Positions 8,229 to 17,355 of a stretch of 39,036 bases of DNA are shown piece after piece. The notes under the pieces were generated by a model, which saw only the letters and a program-made list of their open reading frames with translations, had not been told where the DNA came from and searched no databases. The stretch's first letter is position 1. Each line of letters starts with the position of its first letter. The DNA comes from a virus, in IMG/VR virus record IMGVR_UViG_3300031277_000011, positions 1 through 39,036 of that record. One strand, written 5' to 3'. Position numbers and translations under genes: made by a program.

Positions 8229-10999
8229 CTGTCCTTATTTCTCCCTTCACTTATACTCTCAAAATCTATTCCCAAACCCGATAAAGCCACTTGCCTACGT
8301 GATGACAAATGCCGTACCTTTACATAAATAATAGTAGCTTGTGAATGCTCTTTAGTAGACCATGTTAAAAACTTGTCATTCTGGTTAAAAGCTCCCCATA
8401 TCTCGCCCCATACCAAACCCCAGTAATTAGTAGGTAATTCAGTCATGGCTATTTCTAAAGGAGTTGGAGACTTATCTGTTCTTACATCTATATTAATATT
8501 TTCAATACTTGTCTCTTCGCCGTCAAATTGTAAAATAATCTGCTTAATAAACTTCTCAACAAAAGGACTACCGCAATGTATCGGATTATATTCTAATTCA
8601 GATACGATCCCGGGTATAATCGTACAAGCTGCAATAGCCAAGTTATTAACATTATTTAAAACATAGTGAGTTGTATCAACTACTTCTATGATTATTTTAT
8701 TATATATGTTAGGGCCTACTATCTGAGATAAGATACTCTCTGCTGGTATTGTAATTGCCGTATTTAACGTAACAGTATTTGTTATTGCGTCAATAGCCGT
8801 TATATTATTAGTTATATCCGGAGTACAATGATCATTTGCCGTAAAAGATTTTCTCTCCTGGTATACAGTACGTCCTACAACCCCGAATGTATATTCCCTG
8901 CTACCAACGATAATACCACAACCAATGTTACCATCATTTGTATATATTCCATGCTCGCTGTCTCTCCAACTTTGATTGAATGTATTATATACTTTTACAA
9001 TATCTTTTGCAGCGGAATTTTCATCAAGCATAGTCGCGTGTTTATAACTCTTTTCATCCTCATAAAACCACCCAAACCCATTAGTCTCATAATCGACATT
9101 CAATATCGGTTTTAAATCTTGATATTCGTTGTCTCTTCCTATAACCTCAACGCCTGAGTTTGAAATCTTTACATATCCTAAATTACTCATCATAAATATG
9201 GCATTTTGCCCTTTGTCAATACTGTCTGCTTGTAAACATCTAACCGTTCCGTCAAATTCATCAACATTCCATGGCGGTGCATCGCCTGTCAACTGATAAA
9301 CACCCTCTGTCTCCTTTATGAAAAATACAGAGTCTCTCAACCCTATAACCCTTAATATCCTGTCATTACTTGACCCTACATAACCTATATTAACAAGCGG
9401 TACTGCTTCTTGTTCATTAGATTTACTCCACATATAGGCATTAACAAGCCTATCATTCGTTGAAATATACGTTGTTCCTGCCGTTGGTATTATCGGGCTG
9501 AAATTACTACCGGTTGCATCTGAGTTTACCGTAACACTAAAAGCAACATCTCTTAATGTCCTATTTGTAAACATCATCTTACCCGGAGGGTCATCAACAT
9601 TACTTACAATATATCCGTATAAATAAGTATTTGCCGTCGTCTGGTTTAAACATCTTACAATACTCCTTGCAGTGGCATCTATATTTAAAGCTGTTGTTGC
9701 AAGTGCTGTATATAATATAAACCTCGGTGTTGCTCCTATGTCCTCATATCTATCGACATTTCCCCCGCCTGTCCAAGCATTAGCGTAGGCAGACCCTACA
9801 AGATCAATATCATTCGGGTTGATAACTGTAACTTCCCATACTCCGTTAGCTTCAACCGTACCGGTTACATCTGTAATTCTGCAATAGTCTCCTGTGGTTA
9901 AACCATGACCTGCACCTACTGAAACACGAATTAAACCTGCTGCATTTGCTGTTCCTGTGACGGCCCCCCCGGTTACAGGAGCATAACACCCCATAGTAAA
10001 CGGACTTACTCCGTCTGTAATAGTCAAACTTGACACACCCGCTGTCAAGTTAGTTACACTTATTAAAGCAGTATATAACCTATGTAAGTTGTTAATATTT
10101 GCATAAAAATTAAACGTCTTATATTTATCAATAGATCTAGCAAGAGGCGGTACATCGTTTGATTGGTTAATTCCCTCTCGCGTTGTATTAGTATATAAAT
10201 ACGCATCCCTGAAATCTGTAGGAGTAATGTCATCAATTAACATATATCCATTAACAATGTCTGCAGCAGTAGGATTTATCTGATAAACTAATTGCTCGTT
10301 TTCCGGTTGTGATACTGCTCCGTTTGTCGTCCTGTATAATTCTAATAAATGGTCTGTCGTAATGCCATCCGGAATATATATCCTTAATTCAACCGCAGCT
10401 ACACCTACCGCACCATTTTGTATCTCTTGCCTTTCACTTGGTGCACCTACGTTCTTCTTATTATTCGCATCTGTATATGACCACACATGACGGTATGCGA
10501 CATATTCGTTAATAGGTAACCATGTTCCTGCTACCGGAAACGTCACCCTTATGTCACAACCTAAACCTTTAGGAATGCCTGCAGCATAAAAATCCCCTGC
10601 ATAGGCGTCTAGTTTTAATATGCCATCATCTGTAGTAATATATAAATTATTGTTATTCTCTAACCACCCCATACTATATCCTGCAGGAGGTGTAAAAGCT
10701 GTACCGGCTGCTATGTCTGTCGCTTGAATGAAATCCCCAGGAGTACCCGTATCATCGTAATATATGGTATTATTAGCATAGTGAAGATATAAAACATCCT
10801 GATACTTCATTGGCATATCTACTGTTGAATTAGGCAATGTCGTATCGTTACTATAAGTATCTCTTCCCCTGGGTTTTCTATAGGTATTATCCCGTACGGT
10901 CTCCCAGTTTTTGACAATCCTGCATGACCCTTTAGGTTGACTCATAGGGTTTGCATGTGTCTTTTTGCCTATAACTTCATTAAAGATAGGATAGATCAT
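8225..10999 (-). CDS. Tail tubular B-like / nozzle protein (924 aa)
   Basis: A 924-residue beta-rich protein. The N-terminus (IGKKTHANPMSQPKGSCRIV, NWETVRDNTYRKPRG) reads like podovirus tail-nozzle proteins, which begin by covering a list of coordinates and parameters, though I assign this by context more than motif. Residues about 360-415 hold a GHGLTTGDYCRITDVTG ... NGVWEVTVINPNDIDLVGSA module, a beta fold widespread in phage tail proteins. The gene lies between the adaptor and the collar fibre with four-base overlaps on both sides. It probably forms the distal tube of a short tail. Confidence 0.7.
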   Translation of the reverse strand: MIYPIFNEVIGKKTHANPMSQPKGSCRIVKNWETVRDNTYRKPRGRDTYSNDTTLPNSTVDMPMKYQDVLYLHYANNTIYYDDTGTPGDFIQATDIAAGTAFTPPAGYSMGWLENNNNLYITTDDGILKLDAYAGDFYAAGIPKGLGCDIRVTFPVAGTWLPINEYVAYRHVWSYTDANNKKNVGAPSERQEIQNGAVGVAAVELRIYIPDGITTDHLLELYRTTNGAVSQPENEQLVYQINPTAADIVNGYMLIDDITPTDFRDAYLYTNTTREGINQSNDVPPLARSIDKYKTFNFYANINNLHRLYTALISVTNLTAGVSSLTITDGVSPFTMGCYAPVTGGAVTGTANAAGLIRVSVGAGHGLTTGDYCRITDVTGTVEANGVWEVTVINPNDIDLVGSAYANAWTGGGNVDRYEDIGATPRFILYTALATTALNIDATARSIVRCLNQTTANTYLYGYIVSNVDDPPGKMMFTNRTLRDVAFSVTVNSDATGSNFSPIIPTAGTTYISTNDRLVNAYMWSKSNEQEAVPLVNIGYVGSSNDRILRVIGLRDSVFFIKETEGVYQLTGDAPPWNVDEFDGTVRCLQADSIDKGQNAIFMMSNLGYVKISNSGVEVIGRDNEYQDLKPILNVDYETNGFGWFYEDEKSYKHATMLDENSAAKDIVKVYNTFNQSWRDSEHGIYTNDGNIGCGIIVGSREYTFGVVGRTVYQERKSFTANDHCTPDITNNITAIDAITNTVTLNTAITIPAESILSQIVGPNIYNKIIIEVVDTTHYVLNNVNNLAIAACTIIPGIVSELEYNPIHCGSPFVEKFIKQIILQFDGEETSIENINIDVRTDKSPTPLEIAMTELPTNYWGLVWGEIWGAFNQNDKFLTWSTKEHSQATIIYVKVRHLSSRRQVALSGLGIDFESISEGRNKDR

Positions 11000-11892
11000 C
11001 TATGCGCCGCCCTTATTGGATTACGAGCAACCCTTTTGCGTGGACTTCCTTTTGTTCTTGTTTGTGAAACCCTTTTAATTCCCTCTAAATCGTCCGATAT
11101 GTCCGAATCTAGCAGTTGCAATGTTCTCTGGTCTGTGTTGCCTATCAAGCACTTCCTGGCTGCTAAATCAGCTAAAATATAGTGCCACGCATCAGGTAAA
11201 TGCGGCACAGGAGTATATCCTGTCTGGCATACCCAATCACCAACGACAGGTGTTGTGTTAAATTCACTCTGCGCTATTGTTACGTTTAATCCAACAACTA
11301 CGGCCGTTGCCTCCGTAGCTATCAGTTCATAAGGAGAATTACCGTTAATAACTGCTGCCCCTGCTGCTAAACCAACCGGCGCATTATCTACTGTTAGCTG
11401 ATAATTAATTCCAACAGGTGTCACAACCGTTACACGTCCGCAATTAGTAACCAAAGTAAGATCATTTAACGTCCGGTAGAAATATACTCTTAGACTCCCC
11501 GTTACGGTAGTACCCATCGGGGGAGCGGTTACAATATAACCGTCTTCTATATAAAACCCGTAAGGCATGTTATTGGTATCTCCGACCATTTCCGTGCCTC
11601 TTGTCATCTTAGGCAACACACCGTAATTACCGTTAGCATCAAGATAACCTACTTCCTGCATAGACCAACATACCGCTAATTTTGGAATTCTATACCGTGT
11701 CTTACTTGCTACAAGAGGTATATCTTCATAATGCACAAAAAACTTCTCATCAACGTCAATTAGTTTAGGTACTATCTTTGACGATTGTGCATTATTTATA
11801 AAAGCAATAAAATCCGTATTGCCGTATTTAATCTGCGATGCCGGAACGCTTATCCTTCTTTTTATGTGATCTATAATTTGGTCTGTTGTCAT
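10996..11892 (-). CDS. Head-tail adaptor / tail tubular A-like protein (298 aa)
   Basis: A 298-residue protein beginning MTTDQIIDHIKRRISVPASQ and ending with a helical, basic segment (WHYILADLAARKCLIGNTD; then RKRVARNPIRAAHR). The helical ends around a beta-rich middle (PVGLAAGAAVINGNSPYELI) fit podovirus adaptor/tail-tube A proteins, which dock under the portal. It immediately precedes the large nozzle gene, the usual A-B order. A small Ig-like insertion may occupy about residues 150-215. The family is inferred from arrangement. Confidence 0.6.
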   Translation of the reverse strand: MTTDQIIDHIKRRISVPASQIKYGNTDFIAFINNAQSSKIVPKLIDVDEKFFVHYEDIPLVASKTRYRIPKLAVCWSMQEVGYLDANGNYGVLPKMTRGTEMVGDTNNMPYGFYIEDGYIVTAPPMGTTVTGSLRVYFYRTLNDLTLVTNCGRVTVVTPVGINYQLTVDNAPVGLAAGAAVINGNSPYELIATEATAVVVGLNVTIAQSEFNTTPVVGDWVCQTGYTPVPHLPDAWHYILADLAARKCLIGNTDQRTLQLLDSDISDDLEGIKRVSQTRTKGSPRKRVARNPIRAAHR

Positions 11893-12179
11893 TTCTTATA
11901 CCATTTTTTATTTATTCTTTTTTTATTGTGTAATCTTTCTTCTTCTTCTTTATTTTCCTCTCTTATTGGTTTCTTGGATTTTGCAGATAAAGCACTTAAA
12001 CTCATCATTATCGCTTTTGGACTTTCTTTATCTTCCAATATATCTGATTTAATGATATCAGGCTCTTTCTTCTCTACCTTCTTGTCCTCTTTTTTTTCTG
12101 TTTTCTTCTTCTTGTTTTCGATAGAACCCTTTACCAAAAAATTAATTAAACCCTTTAATGCCTGTGCATCTGTATTCAT
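11889..12179 (-). CDS. Charged small protein in tail operon (96 aa)
   Basis: A 96-residue protein, Lys/Glu-rich from about residue 20 (NKKKKTEKKEDKKVEKKEPD) and very likely unstructured in part, with a short helical start (MNTDAQALKGLINFLVKGSI). It sits four bases overlapped with the adaptor gene and after the two paralogous coat-surface genes. I do not recognise it. A disordered virion or assembly protein is possible. Confidence 0.55.
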   Translation of the reverse strand: MNTDAQALKGLINFLVKGSIENKKKKTEKKEDKKVEKKEPDIIKSDILEDKESPKAIMMSLSALSAKSKKPIREENKEEEERLHNKKRINKKWYKK

Positions 12180-12188
12180 AAACTCCCC

Positions 12189-12578
12189 TTATGCAGCTTT
12201 CCATGTATGAAAACCGCCTGCCGATGTATCTAATGTCAAAACAACATACTGCGGAATTACTAAGCAGTTATTCGTAATTGTATAAATAATATTACCGTTT
12301 TCATCCTGTATTACTATGTTTCCAAAAAAAGAGGCATCGTGTTCGCATTTAAAGAATATATACGGCTTGTTAGGATATTTAACATAATCCGCAAATAAAC
12401 CACTGTCGTAATTCTCAACAGTAATTGTATACCCTACTTTTGAATGCCCCAATACCCAGATACCATCAATACCTCCGTGTATATGACAATCGCTATCAAC
12501 CTCGTAACTGGCAAATTGCTTTCTATCGTAACTACCCTGATTACGAGTAAATTCTTTTCTTGCATAGTAATCAGCCAT
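12189..12578 (-). CDS. Beta-rich structural paralogue 2 (129 aa)
   Basis: A 129-residue product closely related to the next gene upstream (12589-12975). Both begin with an xYxxKEFTRNQGxYDRKQFA block and share HGGxDGxW, a TVENYDxxxFAxYxKYxNKPYI segment, and end VLTLDTxxxGxHTWKxA. About half of residues appear identical by eye. The start is ATG at 12578. It is a probable virion surface or tail-associated protein. Its specific role is unknown. Confidence 0.65.
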   Translation of the reverse strand: MADYYARKEFTRNQGSYDRKQFASYEVDSDCHIHGGIDGIWVLGHSKVGYTITVENYDSGLFADYVKYPNKPYIFFKCEHDASFFGNIVIQDENGNIIYTITNNCLVIPQYVVLTLDTSAGGFHTWKAA

Positions 12579-12588
12579 TATTTATCCT

Positions 12589-12975
12589 TTATGCTAATTT
12601 CCAAGTATGTATGCCTGTTGTTGCTGTATCAAGTGTTAGGACTATATAAATAGGAGTAACACTATAATTTGCCGCGAATGTATAAAGTCCTGTCCCAGCC
12701 TCGTCTTGTACTGTGATGTTGAAAACAGATGTATCACAAGAACATTTTATAACAATATACGGTTTATTTCTGTACTTTGGATATTCAGCAAACCTACTCT
12801 CGTCATAATTTTCAACAGTCAAAGTCCATGCTGCTGATGCTGTTGCACAATCCCAAACTCCATCTACCCCGCCATGTATGGTAGAAGTAGTTGTTAAATC
12901 ATACGTAGCAAACTGCTTTCGGTCATATGCACCCTGATTCCGTGTAAACTCTTTACTTGCATAATGAGTTGCCAT
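12589..12975 (-). CDS. Beta-rich structural paralogue 1 (128 aa)
   Basis: A tandem paralogue of the 12189-12578 gene, with the same N-terminal KEFTRNQGAYDRKQFATYD block and C-terminal VLTLDTATTGIHTWKLA. The middle differs (CATASAAWTLTVENYD against the VLGHSKVGYTITVENYD of the paralogue), so the two may make different contacts. The start is ATG at 12975 behind AAGGAGG, which overlaps the end of a 49-residue gene. It is likely a virion protein because of its position between capsid and tail genes. Confidence 0.65.
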   Translation of the reverse strand: MATHYASKEFTRNQGAYDRKQFATYDLTTTSTIHGGVDGVWDCATASAAWTLTVENYDESRFAEYPKYRNKPYIVIKCSCDTSVFNITVQDEAGTGLYTFAANYSVTPIYIVLTLDTATTGIHTWKLA

Positions 12976-12976
12976 A

Positions 12977-13126
12977 TTATTCCTCCTTTTTCTTTACAGT
13001 CTTTTTGACTGTTTTTTTCTCTTTTAATCTATCAAGTAAATCTGTTATATACTCAGATACCTTTGCGTAACATACTTTTGTGTTATTTGCGTTATCTGCT
13101 AATATTCTAAATAATTTGTCTTCCAT
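12977..13126 (-). CDS. Short Lys-rich protein (49 aa)
   Basis: A 49-residue product, MEDKLFRILADNANNTKVCY ... ending in TVKKTVKKKEE. It has an N-terminal amphipathic helix, then a basic tail. The start is ATG at 13126 behind GGGAG, just after the upstream stop; its own end supplies the AAGGAGG ribosome site of the next gene. Tight packing and frame support it as real despite its size. The role is unknown. Confidence 0.65.
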   Translation of the reverse strand: MEDKLFRILADNANNTKVCYAKVSEYITDLLDRLKEKKTVKKTVKKKEE

Positions 13127-13128
13127 AA

Positions 13129-13512
13129 CTACTCCCATAGTTCTTTTATCATTATATAAGTTGGCTGTTCTATCTGTACATCACCGCCGTTTTCGTCAGC
13201 CTCTAAAAATAAATTCTCTCCTGCTTTAAGATAAACAATAGTAGAAATACTAAAAGGAACACGAACATTTTGAGTTACCATGTCTATTGTCCTCTTTGAA
13301 TTAGGAACACCTGTTCCAAACCCTCCGCCATAATTCAATCTTAAATCTACGTCTGAGTTTGCTGCGTTTGCAAAAGCCGTACCTTCTGCTTTTACTTCAT
13401 AGAACCCTTCTTTCGGAATACTTAAAGTTAAACTTGTTGTAGTACCCCAACCAGCCGTGACTGACCACGTAGAAGTCAAGTAAGCATATTTATAAAAAGG
13501 TCTTTTCATCAT
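13129..13512 (-). CDS. Jelly-roll-like virion surface protein (127 aa)
   Basis: A 127-residue beta-rich product with strands TTSLTLSIPKEGFYEVKAEG, DVDLRLNYGGGFG, VRVPFSISTIVYLKAGENLF and IEQPTYIMIKEL. The pattern of a YEVxAxGTA strand and an AGENLFLEA strand near the end resembles C1q/TNF-type jelly rolls used as phage head or tail appendages. It overlaps the 512-residue gene (ATGATG at the stop). Start codon is 13512 or 13509. A head-fibre or decoration role is inferred. Confidence 0.55.
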   Translation of the reverse strand: MMKRPFYKYAYLTSTWSVTAGWGTTTSLTLSIPKEGFYEVKAEGTAFANAANSDVDLRLNYGGGFGTGVPNSKRTIDMVTQNVRVPFSISTIVYLKAGENLFLEADENGGDVQIEQPTYIMIKELWE

Positions 13513-15047
13513 CCACCCCTCTTTGCTACAATTTTGATTTCATCGGCCGGATCATAAACAAAACCCTGTCTGTATATATAATTATTATACTTGGCGACTA
13601 TAGGCAATATGTCTTGATGTTCGCAATATGGCAGACCTCCTGGATGTTTTTTCTCAACAGCCAAGTACTCTGTACCTCTGATAGCTAAAGGCTCTAATAT
13701 TAATGTAGAAGCCATAAAGTCAACTTCATCTTGTAACATCATCGCATCTGCTACGATAAACTGAGCTATCAGTCCAGCAAATTCACTACCAGTAGCAGAA
13801 GTATCACCTATAAAAAAATCTGTCCCTGCACCAGCATCGTCAGCAATAAATCCACCGAAAGGATGTGAACCTTCTTGCCCTCCATTTATATATAATGAAT
13901 AGCCGAATAACGAAATAGGTATTGCTACATAATACCAGTCTGTAACTCCGTTAGGTAATACAGAATTGGATATTAAACTAAAACTTGAGCCACCTATCGT
14001 TACCGCAAATTCCATCGTTCCATCAGTATTTATAACAAAGTTCATCAAATCAGTACCTGGTATATTAACTTTTTCAAATATGTACTGTGTAGCTGCCGGA
14101 TGTCCGTCGTCTGCCTTGAACCAAAAAGAGATTACAATACCATTGACTAAGGTACTTGGTGAATCTAATAAACCATCAACATGAAAATAGTCACCTGCTC
14201 CGTCTAAATCTACAGCATATGCCGTACCCATTATTCCGTTAGTATTCACCGGAGCACCTACTTGTGTTAATCCGAAAGCGCCCACATCATCTGTGGTTAA
14301 TGCACCGTTGGCAAAACGATAATAAGCTAACGTAATCCAAGCCACAAACTCACTATCTAAATCTGTATAATCCCATACATGACCCGCCTGTTGCTGCAAT
14401 GCTGTACCTACTGCATCAACCGCTCTGAAATCCTGTACCTCGTAACTTACATCTCCGACTATCACCGGAGGCAATGTATAGTTCCCACCTAAAGACTTTA
14501 CAAATCCACCTAAAGAAGTCGCAACACTTTGATTGTCTATATCTCCTGTTGAAAAAGCTCCGATTATTTCTATATCAATACATATATCCATAACCGCTGC
14601 GTCTACCTGCACAGCATATGTCGGATTATTACCGTTAGCATCTAAGGCGATACCCTGGAACCTACTCCCACTTACTGAAAACTGTATTATAGGATTAGCT
14701 CCTAATCCAGCCCCTGCTTCAAACGTACTATTCCCTAATCCGTATATATATAATTTCTTGCTTATATTCAATGTTGTATTCTGTGTAAATGTAACTCCAT
14801 CTACCAGTACGTTACTACCCGCTGCTACTGCACCGTCTGCAATTACCGCCTCGATATCAGAGTGTGTCCGTCTTGTAGCATCATTACTTACAACAGCGTC
14901 ATATTGCGGAACATTCGTTTGTAATGGAGCATTATTGATAGCGTTTATCATCGCATTAATAAGCGATGTCATATAAGCACCGTAATCCTGATCTCCGTCT
15001 TGAGCTAGTGTGTAAGCTACACCTTTAACTGCTACAGCAACTGTCAT
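13509..15047 (-). CDS. Beta-helix plus LamG/concanavalin-like appendage protein (512 aa)
   Basis: A modular 512-residue virion protein. Residues 1-50 look like an attachment region; about 60-190 are a beta-helix (DIEAVIADGAVAAGSNVLVD, TLNISKKLYIYGLGN, FQGIALDANGN). Residues about 225-435 match a LamG/concanavalin-like lectin fold: DLDGAGDYFHVDG, then ISFWFKADD, FVINTDGTMEFAV, WYYVAIPIS, and SLYINGGQEG. Such domains bind sugars, so it is a candidate head or tail fibre that touches host glycans. It follows the major capsid gene after a hairpin. The C-terminal region (HPGGLPYCEHQD) is unassigned. Confidence 0.7.
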   Translation of the reverse strand: MTVAVAVKGVAYTLAQDGDQDYGAYMTSLINAMINAINNAPLQTNVPQYDAVVSNDATRRTHSDIEAVIADGAVAAGSNVLVDGVTFTQNTTLNISKKLYIYGLGNSTFEAGAGLGANPIIQFSVSGSRFQGIALDANGNNPTYAVQVDAAVMDICIDIEIIGAFSTGDIDNQSVATSLGGFVKSLGGNYTLPPVIVGDVSYEVQDFRAVDAVGTALQQQAGHVWDYTDLDSEFVAWITLAYYRFANGALTTDDVGAFGLTQVGAPVNTNGIMGTAYAVDLDGAGDYFHVDGLLDSPSTLVNGIVISFWFKADDGHPAATQYIFEKVNIPGTDLMNFVINTDGTMEFAVTIGGSSFSLISNSVLPNGVTDWYYVAIPISLFGYSLYINGGQEGSHPFGGFIADDAGAGTDFFIGDTSATGSEFAGLIAQFIVADAMMLQDEVDFMASTLILEPLAIRGTEYLAVEKKHPGGLPYCEHQDILPIVAKYNNYIYRQGFVYDPADEIKIVAKRGG

Positions 15048-15066
15048 TTAAACCCCCTTAAACTGC

Positions 15067-15088
15067 GGGGGATGAATTAACACCCCCC
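15067..15088. other. Hairpin after the major capsid gene
   Basis: GGGGGATG (15067-15074) pairs with CACCCCCC (15081-15088) around a six-base loop; seven Watson-Crick pairs and one G-U/A-C position depending on strand. It lies in the 55-base gap following the capsid gene. No T-run follows on the minus strand, so a partial terminator or a 3' stability element that raises capsid expression is likely. Confidence 0.5.
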
Positions 15089-15102
15089 ACAACATTAAAA
15101 CC

Positions 15103-16359
15103 TTACGGGTTAACGATACCTGTCATTAACTGGAATTGACTTCTCTTTCCTGAGAATAGAGCATTATTCCAAAATAATCTTGTCTCAACACCTGCGTTAT
15201 TAGGCATTGTCTGTAAATACTCTTGTCCTTTGTTTGCTCCTGGTATGTCAAAAGTCGGCTCTGTTCTTGAACCTACTTTGTACATACATTTACTTGCTGG
15301 CGGGTGAATAAAACCGTACCCCTGTTTCATAATTGGATGACTTATAATTCTAACAGGGCCAGCAACACTATAAAATTTAATATCCTCTGCGCCGTTCTCA
15401 TACATTGAAGGTTTAAACGATGCGTCATATTCTCTTAAAGCTGCTTCATCATTAGATAATGTCGTCCAAGTTCTTGGGTTAAGTACAACTTCAACGCCCT
15501 TCTCTTTTATTCCCAAACCTCTTTGATAAGCTGTTGTTATAGCAGTCTGAATAATGTTAAAAGAACATGCTCCAGCTACTGGTGTAGCTGCACCGGCGGC
15601 CCATAACTGATAAGTAGCAGGGTTAATTCCTAAAAATATACCAGCGGCTGTCATGTACTGATGCAATCCGTTCATTTCCGCTACTGCTCCACCATTACCG
15701 AAATAAACAACGTCACCTGCTGCAACTCCTGGTATAGCTGCTGTGGTTGTAAAACTAGGCGCTCCCGGTGTCATTACATAACTTGATATCCAGTCAGTTC
15801 CTCTTAAAACTCCTGCTGCTGAATATATTGTTACCATTCTGTTTTCAGAACCCCACCATAAACCAGGTGCAAACTCTGCTACTGTAATTGTATATGTAGG
15901 CGCTCCACCGGCTGCTAGTATTGTTGCAACTCCTGACTTACCCCACATGATATCCGCTTCCTGATAGAAATAAGCACTATCTATCATATTCTTAACCGGT
16001 TCTGTTGTCTCTGATACGAAAGCATTTTTACCTTCTAGTCTTGTTAATGTCTCATAGTCAAAACCTGACCTTAAGATAAAGTTAGAAGGTGCAAGTATCG
16101 CCTGACGTGTAGCCATAGCAATCGGAGGGTTAAGCGGAAACGTTCCACTACCTGAGGGTGCTTTTGTTATGCCCTGTTCACTTGTTAATGTTACAGGATG
16201 AGAATAATCTCCACCTGTTTTTGCTGATTTAGAAACGGGTTTTGCTTCCCTTGCATAATGTACATTATCAGGGATAAGGTTTAATATTTCATCGGCATAC
16301 GCCGTTTTAAACCAACCCGATAATGTAGTCAAACTATTTGAACTTGTTGGTGCTGGCAT
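15103..16359 (-). CDS. Major capsid protein, HK97-like fold inferred (418 aa)
   Basis: A 418-residue protein directly after portal and scaffold genes. The N-terminus (LTTLSGWFKTAYADEILNLI, PDNVHYAREAKPVSKSAKTGG) is a typical capsid arm; an Ala/Gly-rich middle with TYTITVAEFAPG carries beta turns, and the C-terminal half has VEVVLNPRTWTTLSN, then VRIISHPIMKQGYGF and LFWNNALFSGKRSQ, which resembles A-domain strands. The start is ATG at 16359 behind AAAGGAG. Position, size and absence of an N-terminal delta domain with a separate scaffold gene all fit. It assembles into the procapsid. Confidence 0.85.
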   Translation of the reverse strand: MPAPTSSNSLTTLSGWFKTAYADEILNLIPDNVHYAREAKPVSKSAKTGGDYSHPVTLTSEQGITKAPSGSGTFPLNPPIAMATRQAILAPSNFILRSGFDYETLTRLEGKNAFVSETTEPVKNMIDSAYFYQEADIMWGKSGVATILAAGGAPTYTITVAEFAPGLWWGSENRMVTIYSAAGVLRGTDWISSYVMTPGAPSFTTTAAIPGVAAGDVVYFGNGGAVAEMNGLHQYMTAAGIFLGINPATYQLWAAGAATPVAGACSFNIIQTAITTAYQRGLGIKEKGVEVVLNPRTWTTLSNDEAALREYDASFKPSMYENGAEDIKFYSVAGPVRIISHPIMKQGYGFIHPPASKCMYKVGSRTEPTFDIPGANKGQEYLQTMPNNAGVETRLFWNNALFSGKRSQFQLMTGIVNP

Positions 16360-16371
16360 TTATTTTCTCCT

Positions 16372-17355
16372 TTATAATGTCGGTTTCCATTCGCTAAGTA
16401 ATATCTTTTTAGCTTTGGGTTTCTTCCTTTCTGTGTGTTCTACTTCAACCTTTCCTGGTTGAATAGACCCGCCAACTGGCGGTATGTCTTCATTAAGTGA
16501 TAATTCCATAACGAGCTTTTTAAACCCTTCCGGTAAAGTCCTCTTAAGTTGTTCCTTAGAATACAGCTTACTTAAATTATTAAGCAATAAAACATACTCA
16601 GCTAAAGTATCATCAAGAGCATCTAAAGCACTTATGTCATACTCTACTCGTTTTGCCTCAAACATCTTGTTAAACATACCCTTCATTAAGATAGTCTTAA
16701 CCTCCGGGTCAACATCATCAAGGTTTCTACTCTTCATTGCATTAATACCTTGGGTTGAATAGTCCTGCTGTTTTTGCTGTATTTCTGTTAGCTGTTTCTT
16801 GTCCTCTTCCTCTTCCTCTTTGGCTTTTAATTTAGCTTCTCTTTCCGCTATCTCTCTTTCTCTGGCTACTAGTTTCTTTTCTGCATCGGACATCTGGCTT
16901 TCTTCGATAACTTCATTAAGTAACTCTTCTCCCAAAGAACCATAGTCATAATCTAACTGCTTAAGAAACTTCTTTAAGTTCTTCTTACCGTTAGGATTTC
17001 CAGAGTGTATGTCATCAAGTAAGGCATTGAAACGCTTTTCCATTTCTTTACCTTCTCTTAATTTCATCTCCCCCGCTGTGTTTAAATTAAATCCACTTAA
17101 TAATTGATTAAAATTAACAATATACTTCTGCCCGTTAATAGGCATTACAAACTTTAACTTACCGTTTTCATCCTGGAACGGCTCTACACCTTTTGGGATA
17201 TCTCCGCTCTTCTGTAATGATTCAACTAAGTTAATTTGCGTTGTTTCTTCTGCCGATGCTGGTGTGGCTTCGACAGTCTCTTCTGTCTCTTGTGTTTCTT
17301 CTTGTGTTTCCTGTGTCTCTTGTTCAGGTATGGTTGCCTGTACTTCTTTTGTCAT
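16372..17355 (-). CDS. Scaffolding protein (327 aa)
   Basis: A 327-residue acidic, Glu/Gln-rich helical protein. The first 40 residues are dominated by Glu, Thr and Gln; residues about 155-200 form a long charged coiled coil (VAREREIAEREAKLKAKEE). It overlaps the portal stop by four bases (ATGA) and precedes the major capsid gene, the place where podoviruses encode scaffolds. It guides procapsid assembly and then leaves. A C-terminal basic patch (ERKKPKAKKILLSEWK) could bind the coat protein. No protease motif is seen. Confidence 0.75.
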   Translation of the reverse strand: MTKEVQATIPEQETQETQEETQETEETVEATPASAEETTQINLVESLQKSGDIPKGVEPFQDENGKLKFVMPINGQKYIVNFNQLLSGFNLNTAGEMKLREGKEMEKRFNALLDDIHSGNPNGKKNLKKFLKQLDYDYGSLGEELLNEVIEESQMSDAEKKLVAREREIAEREAKLKAKEEEEEDKKQLTEIQQKQQDYSTQGINAMKSRNLDDVDPEVKTILMKGMFNKMFEAKRVEYDISALDALDDTLAEYVLLLNNLSKLYSKEQLKRTLPEGFKKLVMELSLNEDIPPVGGSIQPGKVEVEHTERKKPKAKKILLSEWKPTL

